Assembly: GCA_022843945.1 (NCBI GenBank)
Contig: JALHMR010000004.1
Span: 180,775 to 244,774, forward strand
Length of the DNA: 64,000 bases
Source: Rhodospirillaceae bacterium
GTDB lineage: Bacteria > Pseudomonadota > Alphaproteobacteria > CACIAM-22H2
Direction of reading: 5' to 3'
In this document: piece by piece, positions 32,167 to 43,619 of the stretch
How positions within the stretch are numbered: the first letter of the stretch is position 1
How the letters are laid out: every line of letters starts with the position of its first letter
The notes under the pieces: generated by a model
Database searches by the model: none
The model's input: the letters and a program-made list of their open reading frames with translations, nothing else
Told to the model about the DNA's origin: nothing
Made by a program: the position numbers and the translations under genes

Positions 32167-32745
32167 TCAATCCCAGACAGCGGTACGAATGATCCTGATG
32201 ACATCGCTCGTGCTCGCGAGAGGTGCAAGGGTCTGGCACCGGGCGGTGAGCAAACGGCCAAGCCGGTATGCTGCAACGTAGTATCTGTTCCCGGCTTCTT
32301 CCCAAGTAGCATAGGCGGCAGGCCGGCCATTGAGAGCCAGAGTGCCCAGCAGTTGGTTTTTGCCGCTGGAACGCGACGACACCGCCCATACCTGGTTGCT
32401 TAAAACGTCGACCCGCTCCGGATTAGGGGACTCCCACGCCGAATACCCAACGGTGCAAGTCCCGTTACTGGAGTGCTTCAGCTCCAGAACATCCAGGTAG
32501 AGTTGCTGTGGGCCTCCAGGCATCAACCGAGTGTCCAGACGGGCTGTTACGCCTTGCCAACCTGGAGGAACGACAACTGCGGGACCTTGAGCGGTGACCG
32601 GTACACGATGTTCATCTGCCAAGATGACAGCCTCGCGAACGACATCCTCAAACAGGGTGTTCGGCTTGTTGGGGGCCGCGCAGCCGGCCAGCGAGGTGGC
32701 GAGGACTAGCGACAGGAGGGACTGTCTTCCGGCCCTGACTGGCAT
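32167..32745 (-). CDS. hypothetical lipoprotein, coupled to the GH88-like gene
   Basis: A 192-residue lipoprotein: signal peptide with lipobox LAGC, Cys22. The mature part is beta-rich, with GPAVVVPPGWQGVTARLDTR and YLDVLELKHSSNGTC, two Cys (in GTCTVGY and TARCQTL) that could form a disulphide, and no recognised family. Its ATG shares a base with the stop of the upstream gene (TGATG), so the two are translationally coupled. Base composition is more A/T-rich than its neighbours. Function unknown. Confidence 0.7.
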   Translation of the reverse strand: MPVRAGRQSLLSLVLATSLAGCAAPNKPNTLFEDVVREAVILADEHRVPVTAQGPAVVVPPGWQGVTARLDTRLMPGGPQQLYLDVLELKHSSNGTCTVGYSAWESPNPERVDVLSNQVWAVSSRSSGKNQLLGTLALNGRPAAYATWEEAGNRYYVAAYRLGRLLTARCQTLAPLASTSDVIRIIRTAVWD

Positions 32746-33800
32746 CAGCAGGGCAGGCCTTTGCGGTCGAGGCAGGTGAGCGCCTCGAGCAGGAAGAAGT
32801 CACCGATCAGGGTCTCGGAGGCCGGCGGGGAGCCTGATCGTTCCGAGCCGGATTCGACGAGCATGCCGTGGGGCCGGGAGTCGCGCGCGTCGATCGGCGT
32901 CACGTGGTGCGCGAGGCTGTCGAGGATCGGACCGAGGCGGGCGGCGTGGCGGCGGATCAGTTCCGGCAGCGGATCGAGCACGACGAGCCGGGCGATCGCC
33001 GAGGCGATGATCGCGGCGGCCGCGGTGTCGGCCGGGCCGGCGCCGGGTCCGCTGACCGCGGGATCGCGCGGCGGCATGTGATCGGCGCCCGAGTTGAGCC
33101 AGAGGTAGTCGACGATCCGGTCGCCTGCATCGAGGTAGCGCCGGTCGCGCGTCGCCTCCCACGCCCGGTAGTAACCGGCCGTGGCGAAAGCCAGGTGCCG
33201 GCTGCGGAAGGTGGTGCTGGCGGTGCCGGTCTGCGATTCCGGCATCTCGGGCTTGAGGAGATCGGCGATGGTGTAGTCGAGGTGCCGGCGCGCGCCATTG
33301 GCCCAGCTCTTGTCGTTGATGGTCTTGGCCGCGTACCAGTCGAGCAGGGTTCCGGTGTGGGCGGTCGCCAGCGCATGCGCCGCGGCGCCGCCGCCGTCAC
33401 GGCCCAGCGGGCGCGCCCCGGTGACATCGTCGGCCATGTCCGACACCGAGCGGGCGATGTCGAGCGCGAGATCCTTCATCTCCGGGTCGTCGGCCGAGCA
33501 GGCGAGGCGTGCCGCGGAATAGTAGAAGGCGGCGCCGCGGGTCACGTCGTGGCGATCGATGTCTTCGGCCCGGGCGAGGGTGCGTGCCCGCGCCTCATCG
33601 CGCAGCTCCGGCATCTTGCGGCGCGCGCTGACGATACGCAGGGATTCGACCCATAGGCCCCAGGTCCAGTCCGGCGAGGCGGTCGCATGCCAAGTGCCGT
33701 CGCGGCGGTCGGCATCGACCGGCCACTTCGACCCGATCGCGTCGCGGGTCGAAAGCACCCGCTCGCAAAGTAGCTCCAAAAGACGTCCGCGCGCCGCCAT
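32745..33800 (-). CDS. GH88/GH105-like (alpha/alpha)6-barrel protein
   Basis: A 351-residue soluble protein. The order of motifs fits unsaturated glucuronyl hydrolases: DGTWHATASPDWTWGLWVES at the start, GAAFYYSAARLAC, a central THTGTLLDW-like AHTGTLLDWYA, GPADTAAAAIIASAIARL (compare DTSAAAI in GH88), and a C-terminal IGDFFLLEALTCL. GH88 enzymes release unsaturated uronic acid from glycosaminoglycan or pectin fragments by a hydration step using two Asp. Without an alignment the two Asp cannot be fixed, so a non-catalytic or different glycoside role is possible. No signal peptide is seen. It is coupled to the lipoprotein gene downstream. Confidence 0.65.
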   Translation of the reverse strand: MAARGRLLELLCERVLSTRDAIGSKWPVDADRRDGTWHATASPDWTWGLWVESLRIVSARRKMPELRDEARARTLARAEDIDRHDVTRGAAFYYSAARLACSADDPEMKDLALDIARSVSDMADDVTGARPLGRDGGGAAAHALATAHTGTLLDWYAAKTINDKSWANGARRHLDYTIADLLKPEMPESQTGTASTTFRSRHLAFATAGYYRAWEATRDRRYLDAGDRIVDYLWLNSGADHMPPRDPAVSGPGAGPADTAAAAIIASAIARLVVLDPLPELIRRHAARLGPILDSLAHHVTPIDARDSRPHGMLVESGSERSGSPPASETLIGDFFLLEALTCLDRKGLPC

Positions 33801-33941
33801 GCGAAGGAAAAGCCCCCGACGAGTCGCTTGTTACGCCTTAATAAAACGCAGCCGAGCGGCGAAGAGTCAATTGCGAGCGCGCGGTATAAAGCGGTTGCGT
33901 AGCATCAATTGTAGTGATTCCCTCAGCAGGTTCCGCGTCCC

Positions 33942-34544
33942 GTGGATATGAGCCGTCCGGTGTTCCGTCTTTTACTCAAACTCGCGGTGTTGCTGGCGCT
34001 ACCCGTGGCGGTGGCGGCGCAGGATATCGAGGCGGCCTGGCGGGCGGCGAAGTCGGGCGACGGAGTGGTCGCGCTGCGTGAGCTGCAGCCGCTGGCCGAG
34101 CAGGGCAGTACCACGGCGCAATATGCCCTGGGCACCATCTACGCCAACGGCGATGGTCTGAATTCCGACTATAAGCAGGCCGCGCACTGGTTCGAGCAGG
34201 CGGCCCGGCGCGGACATGTCGAGGCGCGGCGGCACCTCGTCTTCATGCGCCAGCTCGGTCTTGTCGAAGGGGGTCCGGCCAGCGGAACCGCCGGGGGCGG
34301 CAGCTTCCGCATCCAGGTGGCGACCGTGCCGGCGGAACCCGATGGCGTGCGCGAATGGCGGCGCCTGCAGCGGCGGCACCCCGATGCGCTGGGGCCGCTA
34401 GAGATGTCGGTCGTGGCCTTCGAGACCCCCGATGGCAGCCGGCTTTTCCGGCTGCAGGGCGGGTCGCTCGACGAAGAAGGGGCGCGCGCCGTCTGCCTGC
34501 GCCTGCGCGAGGAAGGCTCCACTTGTATGGTCATCCGGCCGTAG
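33942..34544 (+). CDS. Sel1-repeat and SPOR-domain protein
   Basis: A 200-residue exported protein. The hydrophobic N-terminus (VFRLLLKLAVLLALPVAVAA) is a signal peptide. Two Sel1-like repeats follow (about 45-105: AQYALGTIYANGDGLNSDYK, AAHWFEQAARRGHVEARRHL), then a SPOR-like domain (about 120-200: SFRIQVATVPAEPDGVREWR, ending CLRLREEGSTCMVIRP). Sel1 repeats mediate protein contacts and SPOR binds denuded septal peptidoglycan, so a periplasmic division or cell-wall factor is likely. Start may be GTG 33942 or ATG 33948; neither has a strong ribosome-binding site. Confidence 0.8.
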   Translation: MDMSRPVFRLLLKLAVLLALPVAVAAQDIEAAWRAAKSGDGVVALRELQPLAEQGSTTAQYALGTIYANGDGLNSDYKQAAHWFEQAARRGHVEARRHLVFMRQLGLVEGGPASGTAGGGSFRIQVATVPAEPDGVREWRRLQRRHPDALGPLEMSVVAFETPDGSRLFRLQGGSLDEEGARAVCLRLREEGSTCMVIRP

Positions 34545-34635
34545 CGCTGGAATCCCTGCCGCCGTCGTGACAGGACCGCCGGCGAAGGGCTAGACTTCGC
34601 GCCCTTAGACGCATTCCAGCACGAGGTATCGGTCG

Positions 34636-36371
<1,736 letters not shown>

Positions 36372-36375
<4 letters not shown>

Positions 36376-37553
36376 GCAACAAGGTGAGGGAACTGCCGGC
36401 GGCGGTGCGAAGCAGCATCGCCGGGTATCCGGGCTCGCGCATCCGTGAGGTCTCGAACATCGGCATGGGCAAGCCCGGCGTCACCGCGCTGTGGTTCGGC
36501 GAGGGTGACCGCCCGACGCCGAAGTTCATCTGCGACGCTGCAGCCCAATCCATGGCAGCGGGCCGCACCTATTATACGGCGAACAACGGCACCGCCGAGC
36601 TGCGCGAGACGATCGCGCGCTACGCCACGCGCCTGCACGGCGGCCCGATCACCCCCGACCGGGTCACCGTCACGGCCTCGGGCGTCAACGCCCTGATGCT
36701 GGTGATGCAGACGCTGGTCGATCCCGGCGACAACGTGGTCATGGTGACGCCGGTCTGGCCGAACTGCGCCAACGGCATCGAGATCGTGCTCTCCGGCGAG
36801 GTGCGCCGCGTGGCGCTGACGCCCGACGCGCAGGGGCGTTGGACGCTCGACGTCGAGCGGCTGTTCGCCGCCTGCGATGCGCGCACGAAGGTCATCTTCA
36901 TCAACTCGCCCGGCAATCCCACCGGCTGGATGGCGGGTGCGGAGATTCACCGGGCGCTGCTCGACTTCGCCCGCAAGCGCCGCATCTGGATCGTTGCCGA
37001 CGAGGTCTACGAGCGGCTGGTCTACGACCGGACCTGCGCGCCCAGCGCCCTTGACGGCGCCACGGCCGACGATCCCGTCATCGTGGTCAACAGCTTCTCC
37101 AAGGCCTGGTGCATGACCGGGTGGCGCCTGGGCTGGATCATCCATCCGCCGGGCCTGGCCACCATGCTGGCCAAGATCACCGAGATGAACATGTCGGGGG
37201 CGGCGATGTTCGCCCAGGACGCCGGCGTGGTGGCGATCGAGCAGGGCGAACCCTTCGTCAAGGAGATCGTCGAATCCTATTCGCGGGCGCGCGACGTCGT
37301 CGTGCAGCGCCTCGGCGCCATGCCGCGCGTGCGCCTGGCCCGGCCGGAAGCGGCGTTCTATGCCTTCTTCCGGGTCGAGGGTGTCACCGACAGTCTCGCC
37401 CTGGCCAAGGATGTGCTGGAGCGCACCGGTGTCGGCATGGCGCCCGGCATCGCCTTCGGGCCGGAGGGCGAGGGCTGGCTGCGGCTCTGCTTCGCCACCA
37501 GTCCCGAGCGCCTGTCCGGCGCGCTCGACCGCCTGGCGCCGGCCTTCTCTTGA
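36372..37553 (+). CDS. PLP-dependent aminotransferase, class I/II
   Basis: A protein of about 393 residues of fold type I. ARTYYTANNGTAELRETIAR is typical of aspartate-type aminotransferases (here GRTYYTANNGTAELR), NSPGNPTGW carries the substrate-anchoring Asn, the PLP Asp/Tyr follow in IVADEVYERLVYD, and the Schiff-base Lys lies in VNSFSKAWCMTGWRLGW. The start is uncertain: a TTG at 36372 overlaps the upstream stop (TTGA) and has GGGAAAG before it, while GTG 36384 is an alternative. It follows the dehydratase gene without a gap. Amino donor and acceptor are not determined; aspartate/aromatic-type is the family guess. Confidence 0.85.
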
Positions 37554-37557
37554 TCTC

Positions 37558-38127
37558 ATGGCGCGCCTCCCCGAGACGGCGGCGCTGCTGATCATCGACG
37601 TGCAGCGGGCGATGGAACAGCCGTCCTGGGGCCGCCATCGCAACAACCTCGACGCCGAGGCGAAGATCGCGCGGCTGCTGCAGGCCTGGCGCGAGACCCG
37701 CCGCCCGGTCTATCACGTGCGCCACGATTCGACCTTTCCCGATTCACCGTATCGGCCGGGCCAGGCCGGCAACGACTTCAAGCCGGAGGTGGCGCCGCGT
37801 TCCGGCGAGACGGTGATTGCCAAACGGACCAACAGCGCCTTCATCGGCACCGATCTCGAGGCCCGCCTGCGCGGGGCCGGGCACACGACGCTGGTCGTCG
37901 CCGGGGTGATCACCAACAACTCGGTTGAGGCCACGGTCCGCATGGCGGGCAATCTCGGCTTCGCCACCTATGTCGTCTCCGATGCGGCGGCTACGGTGGA
38001 GAAGCGCGGGCTCGACGGCCGCCTGTGGCCGGCCGACGACGTGCATGCGCTGGCGCTGGCCAACATGGACGGCGAGTATGCGAGTGTCGTCGACACCGCT
38101 GCGGTGCTCGCTATGCTGAAGACCTGA
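37558..38127 (+). CDS. isochorismatase-fold protein lacking the nucleophilic Cys
   Basis: A 189-residue alpha/beta hydrolase of the cysteine-hydrolase (isochorismatase) family. Asp of the triad is in LLIIDVQRAM and Lys in VIAKRTNSAF, but the position of the nucleophilic Cys in the loop VAGVITNNSVEATVRMAG is Ser (TNNS where TNxC is normal). The rest of the fold (GNLGFATYVVSDAAAT) is well kept. It may therefore be a Ser-based or non-amidase member, or inactive. The ATG at 37558 lies four bases after the aminotransferase stop and its own stop overlaps the next ATG by one base, so it is inside the operon. Confidence 0.85.
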   Translation: MARLPETAALLIIDVQRAMEQPSWGRHRNNLDAEAKIARLLQAWRETRRPVYHVRHDSTFPDSPYRPGQAGNDFKPEVAPRSGETVIAKRTNSAFIGTDLEARLRGAGHTTLVVAGVITNNSVEATVRMAGNLGFATYVVSDAAATVEKRGLDGRLWPADDVHALALANMDGEYASVVDTAAVLAMLKT

Positions 38128-39170
38128 TGCGCATCCTGATCCCCGACCTGCCGTTCTCGGGCGAGCCTGATATCGAACGCGATGCGCTGGCCCCGCTGCT
38201 GGCCGAGCCCGAGGCGCTGCTCGACGTGCATCGCCATACCGAGGCCTCGCGGCTCCCGGTCGATCTCTGGCGTCGCGCCGACGCCGTGATCGTCTCCAGC
38301 GACCGGCTCAGTCTCGGCAGCGAGACGATCGGCCAGCTCGAGCGCTGCAGGATCATCGTGCGTGGTGGCGTCGGCTTCGACAATGTCGACATCGCCGCGG
38401 CGTCGCGCCGCAACATTCCGGTGTGCAACGTGCCGGATTACGGCACCGACGAGGTCGCCGACCACGCCATCGCGATGATGCTGGCCCTGCGCCGTGGCCT
38501 TGCCAGCTATGCCGAGTATCTCGGCGTCGATCCGGTCGCCGGCTGGCGCTTCGACGTGGCGCCGCTGATCCGCCGGATGAAGGTGCAGCGCTTCGGCGTC
38601 GTGGGCCTGGGGCGCATCGGCCGCGCCGCGGCCCTGCGGGCCAGTGCCTTCGGCATGCGTATCCTTTATTACGATCCCTTCGTCGCCGAGCCCGCGTACG
38701 AACGTAAGGACAGCCTCGCGGCGCTTGTGACGGAAGCGGACGTCGTCAGCCTGCACTGCCCGCTGACGCCCGAGACGCGCGCCATGATCGGCGCCCCGCA
38801 GCTCGCCCTGATGCGGCCGGGTTCGCTGCTGATCAACACAGCGCGGGGGGCCGTGATCGACATCGACGCGCTGCCGGCGGCCTTGCGGGCCGGCCGGCCC
38901 GGCGGTGTCGGGCTGGACGTCCTGCCGCAGGAGCCACCGGATCCCGATCACGAGCTGATCGCCGCCTGGCGGCTGCAGCCCAGCTGGCTGGCGGGGCGCC
39001 TTCTTCTATCGCCGCACGCCGCCTTCTACAGCCCGGAGAGCATCCGCGACCTGCGCTTCAAGGCGGCGGCGACGGTGCGCGACGCGCTCACCGGCGCGGG
39101 GCTCCGCCACTGCGTAAACCTTGAGCAGCTTGATCTTTCGCGCTTGCAGGTTGCGGTCAAACCGGCTTAA
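38127..39170 (+). CDS. NAD-dependent D-2-hydroxyacid dehydrogenase (CtBP-like)
   Basis: A 347-residue two-domain dehydrogenase. The Rossmann motif is GVVGLGRIGRAAALRASAFG. The catalytic set can be placed: Arg near RGAVIDIDAL, Glu in PQEPPDPDHE, His in LLSPHAAFYSPES; RGGVGFDNVD is the usual substrate-loop motif. It is closest in style to C-terminal-binding-protein-like bacterial members, which reduce 2-oxo acids. The ATG shares one base with the previous stop. As last gene of the dehydratase run it could reduce the 2-oxo product formed upstream or act on hydroxypyruvate/glyoxylate. Substrate is inferred only. Confidence 0.88.
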   Translation: MRILIPDLPFSGEPDIERDALAPLLAEPEALLDVHRHTEASRLPVDLWRRADAVIVSSDRLSLGSETIGQLERCRIIVRGGVGFDNVDIAAASRRNIPVCNVPDYGTDEVADHAIAMMLALRRGLASYAEYLGVDPVAGWRFDVAPLIRRMKVQRFGVVGLGRIGRAAALRASAFGMRILYYDPFVAEPAYERKDSLAALVTEADVVSLHCPLTPETRAMIGAPQLALMRPGSLLINTARGAVIDIDALPAALRAGRPGGVGLDVLPQEPPDPDHELIAAWRLQPSWLAGRLLLSPHAAFYSPESIRDLRFKAAATVRDALTGAGLRHCVNLEQLDLSRLQVAVKPA

Positions 39171-39184
39171 CTCGCCACCGGTCA

Positions 39185-39220
39185 GACCACTCGGCCGATT
39201 TCAAGAAATGAAAAGTGGTC
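39185..39220. promoter_or_regulatory. inverted repeat ahead of the sugar ABC operon
   Basis: GACCACT (39185-39191) and AGTGGTC (39214-39220) are perfect 7-base arms 22 bases apart, in the 81-base spacer before the ATPase gene. The left arm overlaps GGTCAGACC and the right arm overlaps GGTCAACC, both GGTnnnACC-like half-site pairs of the kind bound by GntR proteins. Suggestive only. Confidence 0.35.
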
Positions 39221-39251
39221 AACCGGGTCAACAGGGAGCAAGCGCAAGCAC

Positions 39252-40322
<1,071 letters not shown>

Positions 40323-40365
40323 GCGTAACAAACCCAAGAACTCGACGTCCAAAGGAGGGATCCCC

Positions 40366-41691
40366 ATGAGTGATTTCAACAGACGCGATGCACTGAAGAT
40401 CGGTGCCGGCGCGGTCGCGGGCACCGCGATCGTCGCCAACACCGGCGAGGCTTTTGCCCAGGCGGGCACTGAGCTCAAGCTCACCCCGGAGAAGGGCGCC
40501 AAGCTGCGCGTCCTGCGCCCCTCGAAGTTCGTCCAGGGCGACGAGACGGTGTGGATCGAGAACACCAAGAAGTACCAGCAGCAGACCGGCGTCGAAGTGC
40601 GGGTCGACAACGAGAGCTGGGAAGACCTGCGCCCGAAATCGGCGGTTGCCGCCAATGTCGGCCGCGGTCCCGACATCGTCTATGCCTGGTACGACGACGC
40701 CCACCAGTATCCCGACAAGCTGCTGCCTCTCAACGACGTCTATAACTACCTCGATAAGAAATACGAGGGCTGGTACGACATCGCCAAGAAGTTCAGCACG
40801 CGTGGCCGCAACCAGATCTCGGTGGTCCTCGGCTCGCCGGGCTCGAAGATGGTCTACCGCAAGTCGCATCTCGCCGCGGCCGGGTTCAGCTCGTTCCCCA
40901 ACGACTTCCCGGGGCTCCTGGAGTGCTGCAAGGCGCTCAAGGCCAAGGGCACGCCGTCGGGCTTCGCGCTCGGCAACGCTGTCGGCGACGCCAACGGCTG
41001 GTGCCACTGGCTCGTCTGGAGCTTCGGCGGCAAGATGGTCGACGAGAAGGACAAGGTCGTCATCGACAGCCCGGAGACGATCAAGGCGCTCGAATACGTC
41101 AAACAGCTCTACGACACCTTCATCCCGGGCACGCTGTCCTGGCTGGACATCAACAACAACAAGGCCTTCGTCGACGGCCAGATCAGCCTGACCAACAACG
41201 GCATCTCGGTGTACTACGCCGCCAAGACGTCGCAGGATCCGAAGCTCAAGGAGATGGCGCTCGACATCGAGCACGCCAACTACCCCGTCGGCCCGGTCGG
41301 CAGGCCGACCGAAGTGAACCTCACGGTTCCGGCGATGGTCTTCAAGTACACGAAGTTCCCCAACGCCGCGAAGGACTACATCCGCTTCATGATGGAGAAG
41401 GAGCAGTACGAGCCGTGGCAGACGGCCTCGATCGGCTACTTCAGCCATCCGCTGAAGGCGTATGAGAAGTCGTCGATCTGGACGGTGGATCCGAAGCACA
41501 CGCCGTACCGCGACACGATGAAGAACATGCTGTGGCCGTCGTATGCCGGTTCGCTGGGCTATGCCTCGGCTGGCGTGCTGGCCGACTTCATCATGGTCAA
41601 CATGGTCGCCTCGGTGTGCTCGGGCTCGAAGTCGCCGAAGGACGCGGCGGCCGAGGCCCAGAAGCGCGCCGAGCGCTACTACAAGGTCTAA
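40366..41691 (+). CDS. extracellular solute-binding protein, family 1 (sugar type)
   Basis: A 441-residue periplasmic binding protein. Its N-terminus has twin arginines (SDFNRRDALKIGAGAVAG) and ends AFAQ, so export by Tat is likely. The mature protein has family-1 features (GPDIVYAWYDDAHQYPDKLL, GKMVDEKDKVVIDSPETIKA). AAAGGAGGGA before the ATG at 40366 is the best ribosome-binding site in the region, fitting the high expression needed for a binding protein. A strong terminator follows it directly (41703-41735) before the permease genes, which would keep it in excess over them. Ligand unknown. Confidence 0.92.
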   Translation: MSDFNRRDALKIGAGAVAGTAIVANTGEAFAQAGTELKLTPEKGAKLRVLRPSKFVQGDETVWIENTKKYQQQTGVEVRVDNESWEDLRPKSAVAANVGRGPDIVYAWYDDAHQYPDKLLPLNDVYNYLDKKYEGWYDIAKKFSTRGRNQISVVLGSPGSKMVYRKSHLAAAGFSSFPNDFPGLLECCKALKAKGTPSGFALGNAVGDANGWCHWLVWSFGGKMVDEKDKVVIDSPETIKALEYVKQLYDTFIPGTLSWLDINNNKAFVDGQISLTNNGISVYYAAKTSQDPKLKEMALDIEHANYPVGPVGRPTEVNLTVPAMVFKYTKFPNAAKDYIRFMMEKEQYEPWQTASIGYFSHPLKAYEKSSIWTVDPKHTPYRDTMKNMLWPSYAGSLGYASAGVLADFIMVNMVASVCSGSKSPKDAAAEAQKRAERYYKV

Positions 41692-41702
41692 GTCGGATTA
41701 CG

Positions 41703-41735
41703 GGGAGGGCGGCGCTGCCGCCCTCCCGCTTTTTT
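41703..41735 (+). terminator. strong intrinsic terminator or attenuator between binding-protein and permease genes
   Basis: GGGAGGGCGGC (41703-41713), 3-base loop, GCCGCCCTCCC (41717-41727), then GC and six T (41730-41735). The stem is a perfect 11 base pairs, so it should stop most transcription after the solute-binding-protein gene while letting some read into the permeases. Confidence 0.85.
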
Positions 41736-41755
41736 CAACCTGAGTAGACGCTTCT

Positions 41756-42712
41756 GTGACGACTGTTTCCACGTCGCCGCGCCCGGTTTCGGCGCTCTCG
41801 CCGCGCCGCAGCCTGGCCGATCTCCTGGATGACCGGCGCGTCCTGTCGTTTCTGTTCATGGCGCCCGCGCTGGGCATCCTCATAATCTTCCTCGCCTATC
41901 CTCTGGGCCTTGGTGTCTGGCTCGGCTTCACCGATACGCGCATCGGCCGGGCGGGCGTCTTTATCGGGCTCGAGAACTACATCTCGCTGATGGGCGACAG
42001 CGTCTTCCTGCTGTCGGTCTTCAACACGATCTTCTACACGACCGTCGCCACCGTCCTGAAATTCGGTCTTGGCCTGTGGCTGGCGCTGCTGCTCAACAAC
42101 AGCATGCCGTGCAAGGCCTTCATCCGGGCGATCATCCTGCTGCCCTACATCATCCCGACGGTGCTCTCCGCCATCGCCTTCTGGTGGATATTCGATGCCC
42201 AGTTCTCGATCATCTCCTGGGCGCTGATGAAGCTCGGCCTGATCGACCGCTTCATCGATTTTCTCGGCGAGCCGTGGAACGCGCGCTGGTCGGTGATCGC
42301 CGCCAATGTGTGGCGCGGCATCCCCTTCGTCGCCATCTGCCTGCTGGCCGGCCTGCAGACGATCTCGCCCTCGCTCTACGAAGCGGCGGCGCTCGATGGC
42401 GCCACGTCGTGGCAGCGCTTCCGTCACGTCACCGTGCCGATGCTGATGCCGATCCTGTCGATCGTGCTGACCTTCTCGGTGCTCTTCACCTTCACCGATT
42501 TCCAGCTGATCTACGCCGTGACCCGCGGCGGTCCGGTCAACGCCACGCACCTGATGGCGACTCTGGCCTTCCAGCGCGCCATTCCCGGCGGCCGCCTGGG
42601 CGAGGGGGCGGCGATCGCCGTGGCCATGATCCCGTTCCTCGTCTTCGCCACCCTGTTCAGCTACTACGGCCTGCAGCGGCGCAAGTGGCAGCAAGGATCC
42701 GAGGATGACTGA
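41756..42712 (+). CDS. sugar ABC importer permease, MalF/UgpA type
   Basis: A 318-residue inner-membrane protein with six main helices after a cytoplasmic N-terminal tail. FMAPALGILIIFLAYPLGLG is the usual first helix, and the EAA loop is YEAAALDGATSWQRFRHVTV. It forms the import channel with the next gene product and is energised by the ATPase at 39252. The start is GTG at 41756, behind the strong terminator and with only a weak ribosome-binding site, which together predict low expression relative to the binding protein. The 3' end overlaps the next gene by 8 bases. Confidence 0.92.
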   Translation: MTTVSTSPRPVSALSPRRSLADLLDDRRVLSFLFMAPALGILIIFLAYPLGLGVWLGFTDTRIGRAGVFIGLENYISLMGDSVFLLSVFNTIFYTTVATVLKFGLGLWLALLLNNSMPCKAFIRAIILLPYIIPTVLSAIAFWWIFDAQFSIISWALMKLGLIDRFIDFLGEPWNARWSVIAANVWRGIPFVAICLLAGLQTISPSLYEAAALDGATSWQRFRHVTVPMLMPILSIVLTFSVLFTFTDFQLIYAVTRGGPVNATHLMATLAFQRAIPGGRLGEGAAIAVAMIPFLVFATLFSYYGLQRRKWQQGSEDD

Positions 42713-43619
42713 CGTGGCTGCCGTTCCCGCCAAGCCGCGCGATGCGCAACCGGAGGCGACCGATTCGCAGGGCATGGGCTTCCTGGTCACCCGCCAGAAG
42801 CGCTGGGTCACGGTCTACCTGCCGCTGGCGATCTTCATCTTCGTGCTGCTCTTCCCGTTCTACTGGATGGCGGTGACGACGTTCAAACCGAACGACGAGC
42901 TGTTCAACTTCCGGGACCACAATCCCTTCTGGGTGGCCAGCCCGACCCTGGCCAATGTCGAGAAGCTGCTGTTCCACACCCAGTATCCGGAATGGCTGTT
43001 CAACACGATGGTCATCGCCATCTCGGCCACGGTGCTGTCGATCTTCGCCAGCGTGCTGGCGGCCTATGCCATCACCCGGCTGCGCTTCAAGGGGGCGCAG
43101 ACCACCGGTCTCCTGATCTTCCTCGCCTACCTGGTGCCGCCCAGCATCCTGTTCATCCCGCTGGCCACCATGGTCTACGGGCTCGATCTCTACGACACCA
43201 ACTGGGCGCTGATCCTCACCTATCCGACCTTCCTGATCCCGTTCTGCACCTGGCTGCTGATGGGCTACTTCAAGTCCATCCCCTATGAGCTCGAGGAATG
43301 CGCGCTGATCGACGGCGCCACCCGCATCCAGATCCTGTGGAAGATCACCTTACCGCTGGCCGTGCCCGGCCTGATCTCGGCCGGCATCTTCGCCTTCACC
43401 TTGTCGTGGAACGAGTTCATCTACGCCCTGGCCTTCATTTCCTCCTCGGAGCAGAAGACCGTGCCGGTGGGCGTGCTCACCCAGCTGGTCGAGGGCGACG
43501 TCTACCACTGGGGCGCCCTGATGGCCGGTGCGCTCTTCGGCTCGCTGCCCGTGGCGATCCTCTACTCGTTCTTCGTCGAACACTACGTCTCGAGCCTGAC
43601 CGGCGCGGTCAAGGAATAG
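42705..43619 (+). CDS. sugar ABC importer permease, MalG/UgpE type
   Basis: A 304-residue inner-membrane protein. A single N-terminal helix (VTVYLPLAIFIFVLLFPFYW) and the MAVTTFKPNDELF motif are typical of MalG proteins; the EAA loop is YELEECALIDGATRIQILWK and the C-terminus ends as expected with SLTGAVKE. It overlaps its partner permease gene by 8 bases and completes the importer. Its 3' end overlaps the opposing AraC-type gene by 11 bases. Confidence 0.92.
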   Translation: MTDVAAVPAKPRDAQPEATDSQGMGFLVTRQKRWVTVYLPLAIFIFVLLFPFYWMAVTTFKPNDELFNFRDHNPFWVASPTLANVEKLLFHTQYPEWLFNTMVIAISATVLSIFASVLAAYAITRLRFKGAQTTGLLIFLAYLVPPSILFIPLATMVYGLDLYDTNWALILTYPTFLIPFCTWLLMGYFKSIPYELEECALIDGATRIQILWKITLPLAVPGLISAGIFAFTLSWNEFIYALAFISSSEQKTVPVGVLTQLVEGDVYHWGALMAGALFGSLPVAILYSFFVEHYVSSLTGAVKE

